Source: Eubacteriales bacterium
GTDB lineage: Bacteria; Bacillota; Clostridia; Saccharofermentanales; UBA5734
Length of the DNA stretch: 38,217 bases
Direction: 5' to 3'
NCBI GenBank assembly: GCA_028695145.1
Contig: JAQVJP010000013.1
Location: 1 to 38,217, forward strand
In this document: in pieces, positions 15,933 to 25,305 of the stretch
Layout of the letters: each line of letters opens with the position of its first letter
Numbering within the stretch: the stretch's first letter is position 1
The notes under the pieces: model-generated
Databases searched by the model: none
What the model saw: only the letters and a program-made list of their open reading frames with translations
What the model was told of the DNA's origin: nothing
Program-made: the position numbers and the translations under genes

Positions 15933-17399
15933 TTATTCGGCTTCACGCACGCTTACAGTTACAGAAGATGGCGTGATAAATGTCGGTCTTGTATATAGCA
16001 AAGTCCCGGTATCAATTTCGACCGGAATAGAAATCAGACCGGATTCATCAATGTCAGAGAAATCAACATAAGCGGTAATATCAGAAGCTCTTAGAGCTGT
16101 CACAGTATTTTTACGTCCAACGACATTTACCTGAACAGTTTGAACAGGTATTTGAATATTGAAACCATTCTCTTGCGCGGTCTCAACGCCTCTATATGTA
16201 AGAGAAACGGTAAAAGTTCGATTATCCACCGGATTGATTGTTACCTGAACATAGAGCCAAAGCACAATCGCGATCGCGACAGACGCCAGCGATAAAACAA
16301 CCTTCTGCTTGCGAGTAACTTTGGGACCAGCCGGACTTGATTGACGATAAAATATTCTCCGCCACACCGGAACAGATTCATATGCCTCAGCCGAGGATTC
16401 AATATTTTTGTTAAGGCTTGACGTTGAGGATTTATCGCTTTTACCGGTTTTCTTCTGATCTACAGACTGAGTCTTCTTACCTGACCGCGCATGCTTGCCG
16501 CCTCGAAACCAGCCAGAAATCCCACTCGCTGCTTTTGCCGGACTAAGCAGTTTATGCAGCAAAGTACGCAATGCGTCACCGTTATCAAGAGTATACAGAC
16601 GGCCTTCGAGACTCAAACTTATTGTCCCGCGTTCTTCAGATACAACCACCGCTATAGTATCACCTATTTCACTGGCTCCTATAGCAGCCCTGTGGCGTGT
16701 ACCGTAATCACGCCTGAGATGATAATTATCAGATAGCGGAACATGAACACGAGCAGCACTGACACGTCCATTTCTAATAAGAACAGCGCCGTCATGAAGT
16801 GGTGAGCCTTTATAGAATATCTGCTGGAGAAAGGTTGAAGACACCGCGGCGTCGAGAGGGACAACATTTTCCTGCTCAGCAAAATCACCCAAACGTGTCG
16901 ACCGCTCTATAATTATCAGAGCACCGGTAAAAGTCTCCGACATCTTCTCACAGGCACGAACAATCGCCTCTATAAGATTATGCACAGATCCAGCAGGATC
17001 ACGACTGTCATCCTGAGCTATTGCTGAAGAAATCATGTTGAAGCTGTTGCGTCCAACGGTTTCCAGCGCGCGTCTCAGTTCAGGCTGGAAAATAACAACA
17101 AAAGCGATAGCCAGGACAGAGATGGTATTATTTAGCAGGAAACCAACTGTATCCAGGCCTATGAGACTGCAAATAAGGGCAAAAGAAATAATCATCGCCA
17201 GCCCTTTTAACAACTGCCAGGCTCGCGAATCACGAAGAATTTTCAGAACATAATATACGACAAGTGATGTGGCAAGCACATCAAGGACGGCCAGCATAAT
17301 ATCAAGCGGGCCGCCGAAGAAAATCAGTCCACTGGTAAAATCCTGCAGCAGACTGGAGAAAAATTGTCCAATATCAGACAGCAAATCCCCGTTCATCAT
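15933..17399 (-). CDS. cdaA: CdaA diadenylate cyclase fused to a YbbR (CdaR-like) domain
   Basis: It makes c-di-AMP, a messenger controlling potassium and osmotic balance and the cell wall. The 488-residue protein has three TM helices (~31-53, 61-80, 90-104), a coiled segment, and a DisA_N cyclase domain with the DGA motif at 203-205 (PLHDGAVLI) and RHR at 235-237 (YGTRHRAAIG). Canonical CdaA ends near residue 275-290. Here a Lys/Ser-rich linker (~300-360) leads to a fourth TM helix (~367-385) and one YbbR domain (VTINPVDNRTFTVSLTYRG onward). YbbR domains are normally on the separate protein CdaR, in several copies, outside the membrane; an even number of TM crossings is compatible with that. 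Start ATGATG with GGAGGG upstream. glmM and glmS follow; the nucleoside transporter genes end 69 nt before with no terminator seen. Confidence 0.93.
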   Translation of the reverse strand: MMNGDLLSDIGQFFSSLLQDFTSGLIFFGGPLDIMLAVLDVLATSLVVYYVLKILRDSRAWQLLKGLAMIISFALICSLIGLDTVGFLLNNTISVLAIAFVVIFQPELRRALETVGRNSFNMISSAIAQDDSRDPAGSVHNLIEAIVRACEKMSETFTGALIIIERSTRLGDFAEQENVVPLDAAVSSTFLQQIFYKGSPLHDGAVLIRNGRVSAARVHVPLSDNYHLRRDYGTRHRAAIGASEIGDTIAVVVSEERGTISLSLEGRLYTLDNGDALRTLLHKLLSPAKAASGISGWFRGGKHARSGKKTQSVDQKKTGKSDKSSTSSLNKNIESSAEAYESVPVWRRIFYRQSSPAGPKVTRKQKVVLSLASVAIAIVLWLYVQVTINPVDNRTFTVSLTYRGVETAQENGFNIQIPVQTVQVNVVGRKNTVTALRASDITAYVDFSDIDESGLISIPVEIDTGTLLYTRPTFITPSSVTVSVREAE

Positions 17400-17468
17400 C
17401 TATCTTTTTACCCTCCGCAATGATAGTAAACCATATCCGTAACAGATTGCGCAAGAGTCTGGATATAA

Positions 17469-18458
17469 TCACCTGTCTTCGCGGAAATAAGGTTGGCCAA
17501 GACTTGCCGGCCCCTGCCAGGCTTTTTTGCGGGCATAGGTGATCACAAGCACAATAATTGTCATCAGATAGGGATAAAGGTCAATCGCGTATTGCGAAAA
17601 TATTGGTAATGATCCGAGAGCCGGAATCTGCTGCATCCGAAATCCAACGATTTCAAGAGCTCCGAACAGAAGTGTTCCGGCTATTGCTTTTAAGGGATGC
17701 CAGCGAATAAATATTACCAGAGCTACAACTATCCAGCCGCGACCGGCGATAATATCATCAAGCCAAGTACCAACATTAACTACAGATATATAAAAACCGC
17801 CAAGACCGCAAAACATGCCGCCAACGATAACGTGCAGGTAACGAAGCGATGTCACTCTGATACCCGAAGCATCAGCAGCCGCAGGGTTTTCACCAGTAGA
17901 TCTCACATGAAGACCTGGTCTTGTATGGAACAAGTACCAATAAGCAAAAACAGCAATCGCAAAAGATAAATAAACAAACAGATTATGCTGTAGCAAAGCG
18001 GCACTGATATACTCCAAAGCAGGACCAAGAACAGGCACTTCAGAAACAGCGGTAAGATCCGGTTTGAAGGGTTGCCCTTTTGTAAAAGCACGTATTTTCT
18101 CAGATGTTGTGGTACCGGCGAGAGCTTTTCCCATTGTATTAGCAAAACCTGTACCAAATATGGTCAGTGCCAAACCGGTAACATCTTGTCTTGTTTTCAT
18201 GGAAATCGTTAAAAAAGCGTAAATTAAACTGCCCAGTCCGGCACCTGCCATACCGGCTAATATCGCAAGAATAATACTATCTGTACGATAAGCCACCACA
18301 TAGCCGGTCGCGGCTCCCATCATCATCAGCCCTTCTACACCGAGATTAAGGTGACCGGATCTCTCAGTCAGTGACTCTCCCACAGTACCCAGCAGCAGAG
18401 GAATTGACATTCTAATTGCCGAAGCCAGAAACAAAGCGATCATCATTCCTGCGTTCAT
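17469..18458 (-). CDS. Nucleoside ABC transporter permease (NupQ/YufQ-like)
   Basis: A 329-residue polytopic membrane protein of the branched-chain/ribose permease superfamily. The opening (SIPLLLGTVGESLTERSGHLNLGVEGLMMMGA, here in two halves: LTERSGHLNLGVEGL and MMMGAATGY) is the conserved coupling signature of NupQ-type permeases, and eight or more hydrophobic helices follow. It pairs with the preceding gene to form the membrane channel for purine or pyrimidine nucleosides delivered by the BMP lipoprotein. Its ATG overlaps the previous stop (ATGA, 18455-18458) and has GGGGG upstream. Last gene of the transporter set. Confidence 0.9.
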   Translation of the reverse strand: MNAGMMIALFLASAIRMSIPLLLGTVGESLTERSGHLNLGVEGLMMMGAATGYVVAYRTDSIILAILAGMAGAGLGSLIYAFLTISMKTRQDVTGLALTIFGTGFANTMGKALAGTTTSEKIRAFTKGQPFKPDLTAVSEVPVLGPALEYISAALLQHNLFVYLSFAIAVFAYWYLFHTRPGLHVRSTGENPAAADASGIRVTSLRYLHVIVGGMFCGLGGFYISVVNVGTWLDDIIAGRGWIVVALVIFIRWHPLKAIAGTLLFGALEIVGFRMQQIPALGSLPIFSQYAIDLYPYLMTIIVLVITYARKKAWQGPASLGQPYFREDR

Positions 18459-19579
18459 TTTGTACCCCCTTCGCCATTTCCAGCAATTACCGCTGAAGTA
18501 TTATCTGATGAACAGGCTGCACTGCTTTTGCGTTCCGCTACGACACGATAGCGGATAAACAAATCAGATGACAGTGCGGCAAAAAGAATCAAACCTTCTA
18601 TTATCTTAGAAACTGATGCCGGAACGCCGACGCTGATTTCCATAGCCATTGAACCTTGTTCCATAACAGCAAACAACAATGATGTTATTATCATCACCGG
18701 CGCCTGCAGCTGAGCCAGCCAGGCCACCATAACAGCTGTGAAGCCATTCCCACCACCGATGCTCTCGGACAAAGTCCACGATACACCTGTAAGCTTAAGC
18801 ATGCCTGCAAGACCAACAAGCGCACCGGAAATAAGGGTACCTGTGATTATTACCTTACGAACATTAATTCCCGCATAGTGAGCTGTGCGTTCACTCTCAC
18901 CAACCACTCTGATTTCATAACCGAGTTTACTGTAGCGCAAAAACAAATGCACCATGACCACCAGAATCAGAGCTACAATCCAGCCAATGTGTATTCCAAA
19001 TAACTTAGGCAGATGAGCCGAATCAGGCAAGGGAGCTATTTGCGGGAATCCTTTGGCCTCAGGATCTTTCCATAATTCGCATCGAAGGTAAACTGTAAAT
19101 TTAATAGCTACATAATTTAGCATCAGCGTAAAAAGTGTTTCATTTGTACGCGAAAATGCTCGAAAGAAACCTGGGATAACAGCCCAAAAAGCGCCACCAG
19201 CGATTGATGCCAGTCCTACAAGCGGAAGAGCCAGCCACGGGCTGATGCTGTCCGGCATTTGGTGCGCGGCATAAGTCCCCCAGATCGCGCCCATAACCAG
19301 CTGACCTTCGCCTCCAATATTCCAAAACTTCATGCTAAAAGCAACTGATAAGCCAAGTCCAATAACCAGAAGCGGTACAGCAACGGTAATTGTATTACGA
19401 ATACCATATGAACTGCCAAGCGACCCCTTGATCATTGCTTCGAAGGTTTCAAACGGATCATGACCCATCAGAAGAATAATCAAACCAGAAAAAGCGATCG
19501 CGATTATAACAGCGCCTACCCTGATCGCAACGGCTTTTGGCGTTGAAACATCTTCCTTCTTTGCCAAACGAATTTTCAT
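18455..19579 (-). CDS. Nucleoside ABC transporter permease (NupP/YufP-like)
   Basis: A 374-residue polytopic membrane protein, about ten hydrophobic segments, with the family markers AFSMKFWNIGGEGQLVMGA and GYEIRVVGESERTAHYAGI. It is the first half of the membrane channel of a BMP-type nucleoside importer. The short basic N-terminus (MKIRLAKKEDV) and a Ser/Gly-rich tail are cytoplasmic by charge. It overlaps the ATPase stop by 4 nt and the next permease by 4 nt, showing translational coupling. Its TGA stop is real because the next gene starts inside it. Confidence 0.9.
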   Translation of the reverse strand: MKIRLAKKEDVSTPKAVAIRVGAVIIAIAFSGLIILLMGHDPFETFEAMIKGSLGSSYGIRNTITVAVPLLVIGLGLSVAFSMKFWNIGGEGQLVMGAIWGTYAAHQMPDSISPWLALPLVGLASIAGGAFWAVIPGFFRAFSRTNETLFTLMLNYVAIKFTVYLRCELWKDPEAKGFPQIAPLPDSAHLPKLFGIHIGWIVALILVVMVHLFLRYSKLGYEIRVVGESERTAHYAGINVRKVIITGTLISGALVGLAGMLKLTGVSWTLSESIGGGNGFTAVMVAWLAQLQAPVMIITSLLFAVMEQGSMAMEISVGVPASVSKIIEGLILFAALSSDLFIRYRVVAERKSSAACSSDNTSAVIAGNGEGGTK

Positions 19580-21180
19580 CGAACTCCCGCCCCCTTTTCA
19601 GACTCATTAATCATTGAATCTGTCTTAACAGAGTTTACCGTTTCATGATAAGTAAGGCCTGTCATCATAAGACCAACCTGATCCTTGCTTATCTTGCGCG
19701 CGTCAGCTATACCTGTCACCTGTCCCTGACACATAACCATAACACGGTCGCACAAATCAAGCAGCACATCAAGATCTTCACCAATGTACAGTACAGCAAC
19801 ACCTTTCATCTTCTGCTCATTCAACAGATTATAAATTGTATGCGACGAATTAATATCAAGTCCTCTGACAGCATAAGCAGTAATCAGAAGCTTCGGATTC
19901 AGGTTAATTTCACGACCCAGAATTACTTTCTGAATATTACCACCTGACAGCTTGCTAACTGTATGAAAAATTCCGGGTGTCTGAATATCAAGCTGTTTAA
20001 CTATATTATCAGCTTTTTTACGAGCAATTCTGCGTTGCAGCATAGGTCCTTTGTGGAAGGCATAATCCTTGAGCATAATGTTATCAGCAATATCCATGCT
20101 GGCAACAAGTCCCATTCCAAGGCGGTCTTCAGGAATAAAACTCATGCTGATACCAAGGGAGATAATCTCACGGGGCGACAACCCAACTATATTTTTATCA
20201 TGAAAGCTGATACTGCCCGCAGACGGGTTTATCAAACCGGCAATAGTTTCACAGAGCTCTTTTTGACCACTGCCAGCAAGACCGGCGACTCCAAGAATCT
20301 CTCCATGATTAAGCTCGAAGCTAACCTCATCCAGCTTTTTGACCCCATCTATATCCTGAACAGTCAGATTCTCAACACGCAGACACACACCGTCACTGAC
20401 CACTCTCGGTCTATTAATCGCAAGGTCTACTTTACGTCCGACCATAAGTTCAATCAAGGCATCAGCAGAGAGACTTGCGGTATCAACAGTGGCTACCGTA
20501 CGTCCTTTATGAAGAACGGTTATACGATCGCTCATTTCACGTACTTCATTGAGCTTATGACTAATGAAGACAACTGCCTTGCCTTGTTCTCGCATACGTC
20601 CCATTATTTTGAACAGTTTGCGAATCTCTTGAGGAGTCAGCACTGCGGTTGGTTCATCCAAAACAAGTATATCAGCGCCGCGATACAGAACCTTGAGGAT
20701 TTCTACCGCCTGTTTTTCGCCAACAGACATATCACTTACAAGACGATCCGGCTCTACAGCCATATCGAACTTCTCTGAGAACTCAGAAATTCTGATGCGC
20801 GCCTGCTTCTTATTTAATCTGAGGCCTTGACCGGTACCTGCAATAATATTTTCCAGAGCCGTCATATGCTCAACAAGTTTGAAATGTTGATGAATCATGC
20901 CGATACCACGCTTAATTGAATCCCGCGGCGATCTAAAGAACACCTGTTGCCCATAGACATGAACACTGCCTGCATCCGGCTGATAGATTCCTGATAAAAT
21001 ATTCATCAGAGTACTCTTACCGGATCCATTCTCACCAAGTAATGCATGAATCTCGCCCTTTCGCACAGAAAAACAAATATCACTATTCGCCTGCACCTGG
21101 CCAAAAGCTTTGCAGATACCTTGCATATCGATTGCCGGGACATCCGCTCTCAGATTGCTGCCGGTATTCGTTTTACTCAC
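19576..21180 (-). CDS. Nucleoside ABC transporter ATPase, two NBDs (NupO/YufO-like)
   Basis: The start is GTG at 21180 (534 residues) with AGGGGG six nt upstream; an earlier GTG at 21198 has no site. Two ABC domains are joined in one chain. The first has Walker A LLGENGSGKST, signature MSVGEKQAVEILK and Walker B LVLDEPTAVL. The second has GLAGSGQKELCE in place of Walker A, signature SGGNIQKVILGREI and the D-loop RGLDINSS. This asymmetric pair is usual for ribose/nucleoside importers, where the first site is the main ATPase. It energises uptake through the two permeases that follow. Confidence 0.93.
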   Translation of the reverse strand: MSKTNTGSNLRADVPAIDMQGICKAFGQVQANSDICFSVRKGEIHALLGENGSGKSTLMNILSGIYQPDAGSVHVYGQQVFFRSPRDSIKRGIGMIHQHFKLVEHMTALENIIAGTGQGLRLNKKQARIRISEFSEKFDMAVEPDRLVSDMSVGEKQAVEILKVLYRGADILVLDEPTAVLTPQEIRKLFKIMGRMREQGKAVVFISHKLNEVREMSDRITVLHKGRTVATVDTASLSADALIELMVGRKVDLAINRPRVVSDGVCLRVENLTVQDIDGVKKLDEVSFELNHGEILGVAGLAGSGQKELCETIAGLINPSAGSISFHDKNIVGLSPREIISLGISMSFIPEDRLGMGLVASMDIADNIMLKDYAFHKGPMLQRRIARKKADNIVKQLDIQTPGIFHTVSKLSGGNIQKVILGREINLNPKLLITAYAVRGLDINSSHTIYNLLNEQKMKGVAVLYIGEDLDVLLDLCDRVMVMCQGQVTGIADARKISKDQVGLMMTGLTYHETVNSVKTDSMINESEKGAGVR

Positions 21181-21225
21181 AATAAACCCCCTGAACACAC
21201 TGAAATGGCAAAACCGGATCAGCTT

Positions 21226-21245
21226 CCGGATCCATTAGGATCCGG
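21226..21245 (-). other. Intercistronic hairpin between the BMP lipoprotein and ATPase genes
   Basis: CCGGATCC-ATTA-GGATCCGG is a perfect 8-bp stem. On the minus strand it is followed by GAAGCTGATCCGG rather than a T-run, so it is more likely an mRNA-stability or processing structure than a full terminator. It would allow more lipoprotein than ATPase, the usual ratio in ABC importers. Confidence 0.6.
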
Positions 21246-21295
21246 AAAATGTCCGGTTCTGAGGCCAGTCGGTAAAAACAAACCGCCTGGATCAA

Positions 21296-22405
21296 TTATT
21301 CCGCTGCAACTGTTATGCCTTCAACATACCAGTCCATACTCATCTGTGAATCCTTATCAAGAGATTCGCCTTCTGCTACTCTGAGCTCGCCGGTATTATC
21401 ATTGATCGGTCCTGCGAACACATAGGCATTGCCCTGTTCTTTCATGGTATCAACAAGCCCATTAACTTCGTCTTGAACTTCCTGAGGAACCAGATCAGTC
21501 ATTTCATCGAGAGCAACAACTCCCTCGGCCATACCGCCCCAGTAAGCGCCACTCTCCCAATTTCCATCGAGCACAGCTTGGATACGTTCTTCATAATAAG
21601 CACCCCAAAGCCAGATAGGAGCTGTCAGATATGCGTCCTTGATTGCTTCACTGTACATGGGATTATCGTAACCAATACCGTAGACACCCTTCTCCTGCGC
21701 AGCTTCCTGAGTCGCTGTTGAGTCCTGGTGCTGTCCAACTACATCACAACCGCTATCGATAAGAGCGATGGCAGCTTCTTTTTCCTTCTGGGGATCATAC
21801 CAAGTGTTAGTCCAGCTGACCATTACTTCAGCTTCCGGGTTTACAGATCTTACACCAAGCGTAAATGAGTTAACAGCACGCATAACTTCGGGAATCTTCT
21901 GTGCGGCTACAAAACCAATTTTATCACTCTCGGTCATTCTTCCGGCAACAATACCAGAGAGATATCTGGCCTGCTCAATCTGGCCAAAATAGTTTGCCAG
22001 ATTCTCACTACTCATATAGCCTGAGCAATGTTCAAACTTAATATCTTTGTACTCATCTGCCAGCTTAACGACAGTATTCATGTAATTATAGCTGGTAGCG
22101 AAGACAAGCTCACAGCCCTGCTCAGCAAGCTGACGCAATGCTGTCTCAGTTGCCTGAGCGTCATTATCATCAATGGACTCAATCTCTGCAAGCTGAACCT
22201 TATCAGCACCTATATTCTCAACCGCCTGAGCGAAGCCTTTGGCATGAGCCTCTGACCAGCCACCGTCTGTTTTCGGGCTGATATAAATAATACCAACCTT
22301 AAGCTTACCATCCTCTTCCTTGTCATCACATCCAGCCATCGCGACAGCGCTGACCAACATACTCAGACAGAGCATAAGTGTCACCAATTTACGAAGTTTC
22401 ATCAT
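21296..22405 (-). CDS. BMP-family nucleoside-binding lipoprotein (BmpA/NupN-like)
   Basis: The start is the ATG at 22405 (369 residues), with AAGGAGG five nt upstream. A signal peptide with lipobox AVAMAGC targets the protein to the outer face of the membrane, followed by an acidic linker. The mature domain starts KVGIIYISPKTDGGWSEAH, the sugar-binding signature of the BMP/PnrA family, and continues with the two-lobed periplasmic-binding fold. Members bind purine nucleosides. It lies between xpt and the ATPase gene in the same orientation, so the operon imports nucleosides and salvages bases. Confidence 0.92.
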   Translation of the reverse strand: MMKLRKLVTLMLCLSMLVSAVAMAGCDDKEEDGKLKVGIIYISPKTDGGWSEAHAKGFAQAVENIGADKVQLAEIESIDDNDAQATETALRQLAEQGCELVFATSYNYMNTVVKLADEYKDIKFEHCSGYMSSENLANYFGQIEQARYLSGIVAGRMTESDKIGFVAAQKIPEVMRAVNSFTLGVRSVNPEAEVMVSWTNTWYDPQKEKEAAIALIDSGCDVVGQHQDSTATQEAAQEKGVYGIGYDNPMYSEAIKDAYLTAPIWLWGAYYEERIQAVLDGNWESGAYWGGMAEGVVALDEMTDLVPQEVQDEVNGLVDTMKEQGNAYVFAGPINDNTGELRVAEGESLDKDSQMSMDWYVEGITVAAE

Positions 22406-22519
22406 GATTTCCTCCTTCAGCACTAAACTTCTCATACTATATGATATTCTGAACGGTCAGCTTCCGGTTCTCCCCTGATTCCCAGTTGGTTCGAACTATC
22501 TGCGTACAATCATTGCAAT

Positions 22520-23101
22520 TTACAGATGATCATCGCAGAAATGAACCTTACCGTCAGTCATATCCTGAATTTTTGCCAGCGAATGAACTTCTATTCCACG
22601 TTCACGCGCCAGTTCTCCTCCTTGTTGGAAGGCCTTCTCAATCACAATACCGGCGCCCACAAAATCCGCGCCCGCCTGACTTATAATATCCGCCAAACCA
22701 AGCAGAGCCTGGCCGTTAGCAAGAAAATCATCGATCACAAGAACTCGATCTCCGGGCTGCAGATATTTACGACTGACCCGTATAGTGTACTCACGCTGTC
22801 TGGTAAAAGAATAAACCGAAGCCGCAAGAAAATCAGTATCCAGATTAGCTGCTTCAGTTTTTTTCGCGAAAACCACCGGCAGCTTCATAGCCAGACCGGT
22901 CATAAGAGCAGGCGGTATCCCAGATGCCTCAATAGTTAGTATTCTGTTGATGTTTCTACCAGCAAAAAAACCGGCAAAAGCCTGGCCAATCTGATACATG
23001 AGTTCGGGATCAATTTGATGATTGAGAAAATGATCCACCTTCAACACATTCCCCGGCAGAACCTGGCCTTCATTCAGAATCTTCTGTTTCAAAGCATCCA
23101 T
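22520..23101 (-). CDS. xpt: Xanthine phosphoribosyltransferase
   Basis: A 193-residue cytoplasmic enzyme that converts xanthine and PRPP to XMP. The PRPP-binding loop VLVIDDFLANG lies at 120-130, and the N-terminus (MDALKQKILNEGQVLPGNVL through KVDHFLNHQIDP) is the recognisable Xpt opening. Length fits the family. The start has AGAGG upstream. It precedes the nucleoside lipoprotein gene by 114 nt. Bacillus xpt genes often have a purine riboswitch; none is visible in the 250 nt upstream here. Confidence 0.93.
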   Translation of the reverse strand: MDALKQKILNEGQVLPGNVLKVDHFLNHQIDPELMYQIGQAFAGFFAGRNINRILTIEASGIPPALMTGLAMKLPVVFAKKTEAANLDTDFLAASVYSFTRQREYTIRVSRKYLQPGDRVLVIDDFLANGQALLGLADIISQAGADFVGAGIVIEKAFQQGGELARERGIEVHSLAKIQDMTDGKVHFCDDHL

Positions 23102-23251
23102 TTATAACCTCTTCCAGCTTTTAACATGATAGGCAAATTATAGCTAATGATGGCATAAAAATACAGTCCTATGACAAACAAATGATAATTTCTGCCAAAT
23201 TGTCTCAGATAAATCAATCAACAGCCTGGACTGACTGGCATTTGAAACAAT

Positions 23252-23283
23252 AAATGACAGATCACTTCTGCGATCTGTCATTT
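23252..23283 (-). terminator. 12-bp perfect inverted repeat ending the sugar-transport operon
   Basis: AAATGACAGATC (23252-23263) and GATCTGTCATTT (23272-23283) form a perfect 12-bp stem with an 8-nt loop. On the minus strand it is followed by ATTGTTTC, a short T-rich tail. It lies about 80 nt after the last permease stop and before xpt, so it most likely separates the two operons. The symmetry would also suit an operator. Confidence 0.6.
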
Positions 23284-23361
23284 ACTGTCACACAACTTCA
23301 GGAATTCCTGAGCAATAAATCAATAGCACATATATGTACATAAGGTCTAAGCTAATAGCCG

Positions 23362-24246
23362 TTAATTCTTCATACCTGTCATAACTATACCTTCGACAAA
23401 ATACTTCTGACCAATCATATAGAAAATAACACCAGGCAGAAATGACAAACATGTCGCGCACATAATTTTGGCCCAATCAGCTTTAAGCCCACCTCGGAAC
23501 ATCGATAAACCAATAACAATAGTGAATTTCGGTTCAGTATTAATATATACCGTTTGTTGCAGCAGATCATTCCAAAGCGTAATGAATATCAGAAGCGCAA
23601 CAACAATCATCGCAGCTTTTATAGCCGGAATTATTATACTGCCAAGAATTCTCATCGGACCAGCCCCGTCAATCGTTGCAGCTTCATCAAGTTCACGCGG
23701 AATAGTGCTGATAAACTGACGAATAAGAAAGATACTAAAAGCACCACCACCTGTAAAATATGGGACGATCAGCGGCCAATAGGTATCCGCTAATCCCAAA
23801 AATCTTGTCCAGACGATATACTGTGGAATCAGAGTAACCATTGGTGGCAGAAGCATTGAACCCACACATAGCGCGAATAGAACCTTCTTGCCTTTGAATC
23901 TTAATCTGGCAAAAGCATAACCACAAATCGTAGCGGTTATTGTTCCTCCCGTGACTGCGGGCACGATAATCTTCATTGTATTGCTGAAGTACAGCCAAAA
24001 CTTAAAAGTCTCAAGAGTTTCAGCGTAATTGGAGAAGAGCCATCTGCTCGGGAAGAAGGACGGCGGCCAGGCATATAACTCATTATTAGTCATCAATGAC
24101 GAACGGAAAATCCACCAAATTGGCAGAAGGACAATCGCAGCCATGGCAGACACAATTATTAAAGTCAACGCGTTACCAATTTTAGCACGTGCTTTGATAC
24201 CTTTTAGCGAGGCAGATCTGCTGCCTGATAAATTTATACTGCTCAT
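23362..24246 (-). CDS. CUT1 sugar ABC transporter permease (MalG/AraQ-like)
   Basis: A 294-residue membrane protein with six hydrophobic helices and the EAA coupling loop LDEAATIDGAGPMRILGSII, which docks on the ATPase. The N-terminus and the C-terminal IGQKYFVEGIVMTGMKN are typical of MalG-type subunits. Its ATG shares one base with the TGA of the first permease. Substrate is inferred from the GH127 neighbour to be an arabinofuranose-containing oligosaccharide. Confidence 0.93.
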   Translation of the reverse strand: MSSINLSGSRSASLKGIKARAKIGNALTLIIVSAMAAIVLLPIWWIFRSSLMTNNELYAWPPSFFPSRWLFSNYAETLETFKFWLYFSNTMKIIVPAVTGGTITATICGYAFARLRFKGKKVLFALCVGSMLLPPMVTLIPQYIVWTRFLGLADTYWPLIVPYFTGGGAFSIFLIRQFISTIPRELDEAATIDGAGPMRILGSIIIPAIKAAMIVVALLIFITLWNDLLQQTVYINTEPKFTIVIGLSMFRGGLKADWAKIMCATCLSFLPGVIFYMIGQKYFVEGIVMTGMKN

Positions 24247-25166
24247 CAGTCATCACCGCCTTCATAGAATATCCAGCCGCGGCTGGTCGCAAACAGGATC
24301 AAAGTGAAAATAGCAATCAGGAAGAAAAAAACAAATGATATGGCGCAAGCATAACCAATCTGGTTACTGCGAAAAGCATATCTATACATAAGATAAGTCA
24401 TAAACATCGATGAATTTCCGGGGCCACCGCTTGTCAACGCCAGAGCGGGGACAACAATCTGCATATTTGTAATCAAACTCATAATTAAATTGTAGAAAAT
24501 AATTGGTGACATACTTGGAAGTGTCACGTGTATAAATCTTTGAAAAGAGTTAGCGCCGTCTATCTCAGCGGCTTCATGGTAAATACGCGGCACGTTCTGC
24601 AAGCCGGCCAGGAAAATAACAATCAGATTGCCCGACAGCCAAACAGCTATAAGTGCCAGAGAAGGCACAATATAATCCGAATCATTGAGAAACATGATGC
24701 TATTAATTCCTATAGATTTAAGAATATAGTTGAACAAGCCGAAATTCGCTTCATAGAGCCAGGACCAGCCGATGTAGACAGCGGCAGCCGGTAATATATA
24801 CGGCATATAGAAAACCACACGGAAGAAACCACGTGCAGGAATTTTCCGGTTCAGCAGCATAGCCACAACCAGCGAATAAATCATACTGCCGGCGACAGCC
24901 AGAATGGAAAAATAAATCGTTACTTTTACTGAGTCTTTGAAATACGGATCCGTGGTAAACAGCCTGATATAATTATCGAATCCATTGAATGTTGGAGCAG
25001 TCAGTCCCTTCCATCGGAAGAAGCTAAGTACGAGAACCGCCAGCAGAGGCAGATACGTAATAAATGTCAATCCGCATAATGCCGGAGTCAGACATAGATA
25101 AGCTGTTCGGGCTTCTCTCTTCGCCGCCGTTGACAGCTTATGCTCCTTTTGTCGCTGTTTCATCAT
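24246..25166 (-). CDS. CUT1 sugar ABC transporter permease (MalF/LacF-like)
   Basis: A 306-residue membrane protein with six helices, opening LTPALCGLTFITYLPLLAVL and carrying the EAA loop YHEAAEIDGANSFQRFIHV. It pairs with the following permease. The start ATGATG has AGAGG upstream. No ATPase gene lies in the operon; CUT1 systems of Firmicutes commonly share a single MsmK/UgpC-type ATPase encoded elsewhere. Confidence 0.93.
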   Translation of the reverse strand: MMKQRQKEHKLSTAAKREARTAYLCLTPALCGLTFITYLPLLAVLVLSFFRWKGLTAPTFNGFDNYIRLFTTDPYFKDSVKVTIYFSILAVAGSMIYSLVVAMLLNRKIPARGFFRVVFYMPYILPAAAVYIGWSWLYEANFGLFNYILKSIGINSIMFLNDSDYIVPSLALIAVWLSGNLIVIFLAGLQNVPRIYHEAAEIDGANSFQRFIHVTLPSMSPIIFYNLIMSLITNMQIVVPALALTSGGPGNSSMFMTYLMYRYAFRSNQIGYACAISFVFFFLIAIFTLILFATSRGWIFYEGGDD

Positions 25167-25188
25167 AGTCTTACCTCTGATTCTGAGT

Positions 25189-25233
25189 CAGACCACGGGC
25201 GTCCGTCAGTATACGCCGCGAACGCCCGGTCTG
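25189..25233 (-). other. Intercistronic hairpin after the sugar-binding protein gene
   Basis: CAGACC-A-CGGGCGT (25189-25202) pairs with ACGCCC-GGTCTG (25222-25233), about 12 bp with a small bulge and a ~19-nt loop. No T-run follows on the minus strand. Position after a binding-protein gene and before the permeases suggests an mRNA stabiliser or partial attenuator. Confidence 0.55.
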
Positions 25234-25305
25234 CACATAGTATTATAATGATAGTAGTAAAGAAAAATGTTTTTTTCGTATCACTCGGGAACTGATTGCC
25301 AGATC

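Noticed and set aside
19963..20778. Long 271-codon plus-strand frame
   Set aside because: It is antisense to the well-conserved nucleoside transporter ATPase and has no ribosome site or recognisable domains.
23102..23251. Purine riboswitch upstream of xpt
   Set aside because: Expected from Bacillus-type xpt genes, but the conserved P1-P3 core sequences are absent on the minus strand.
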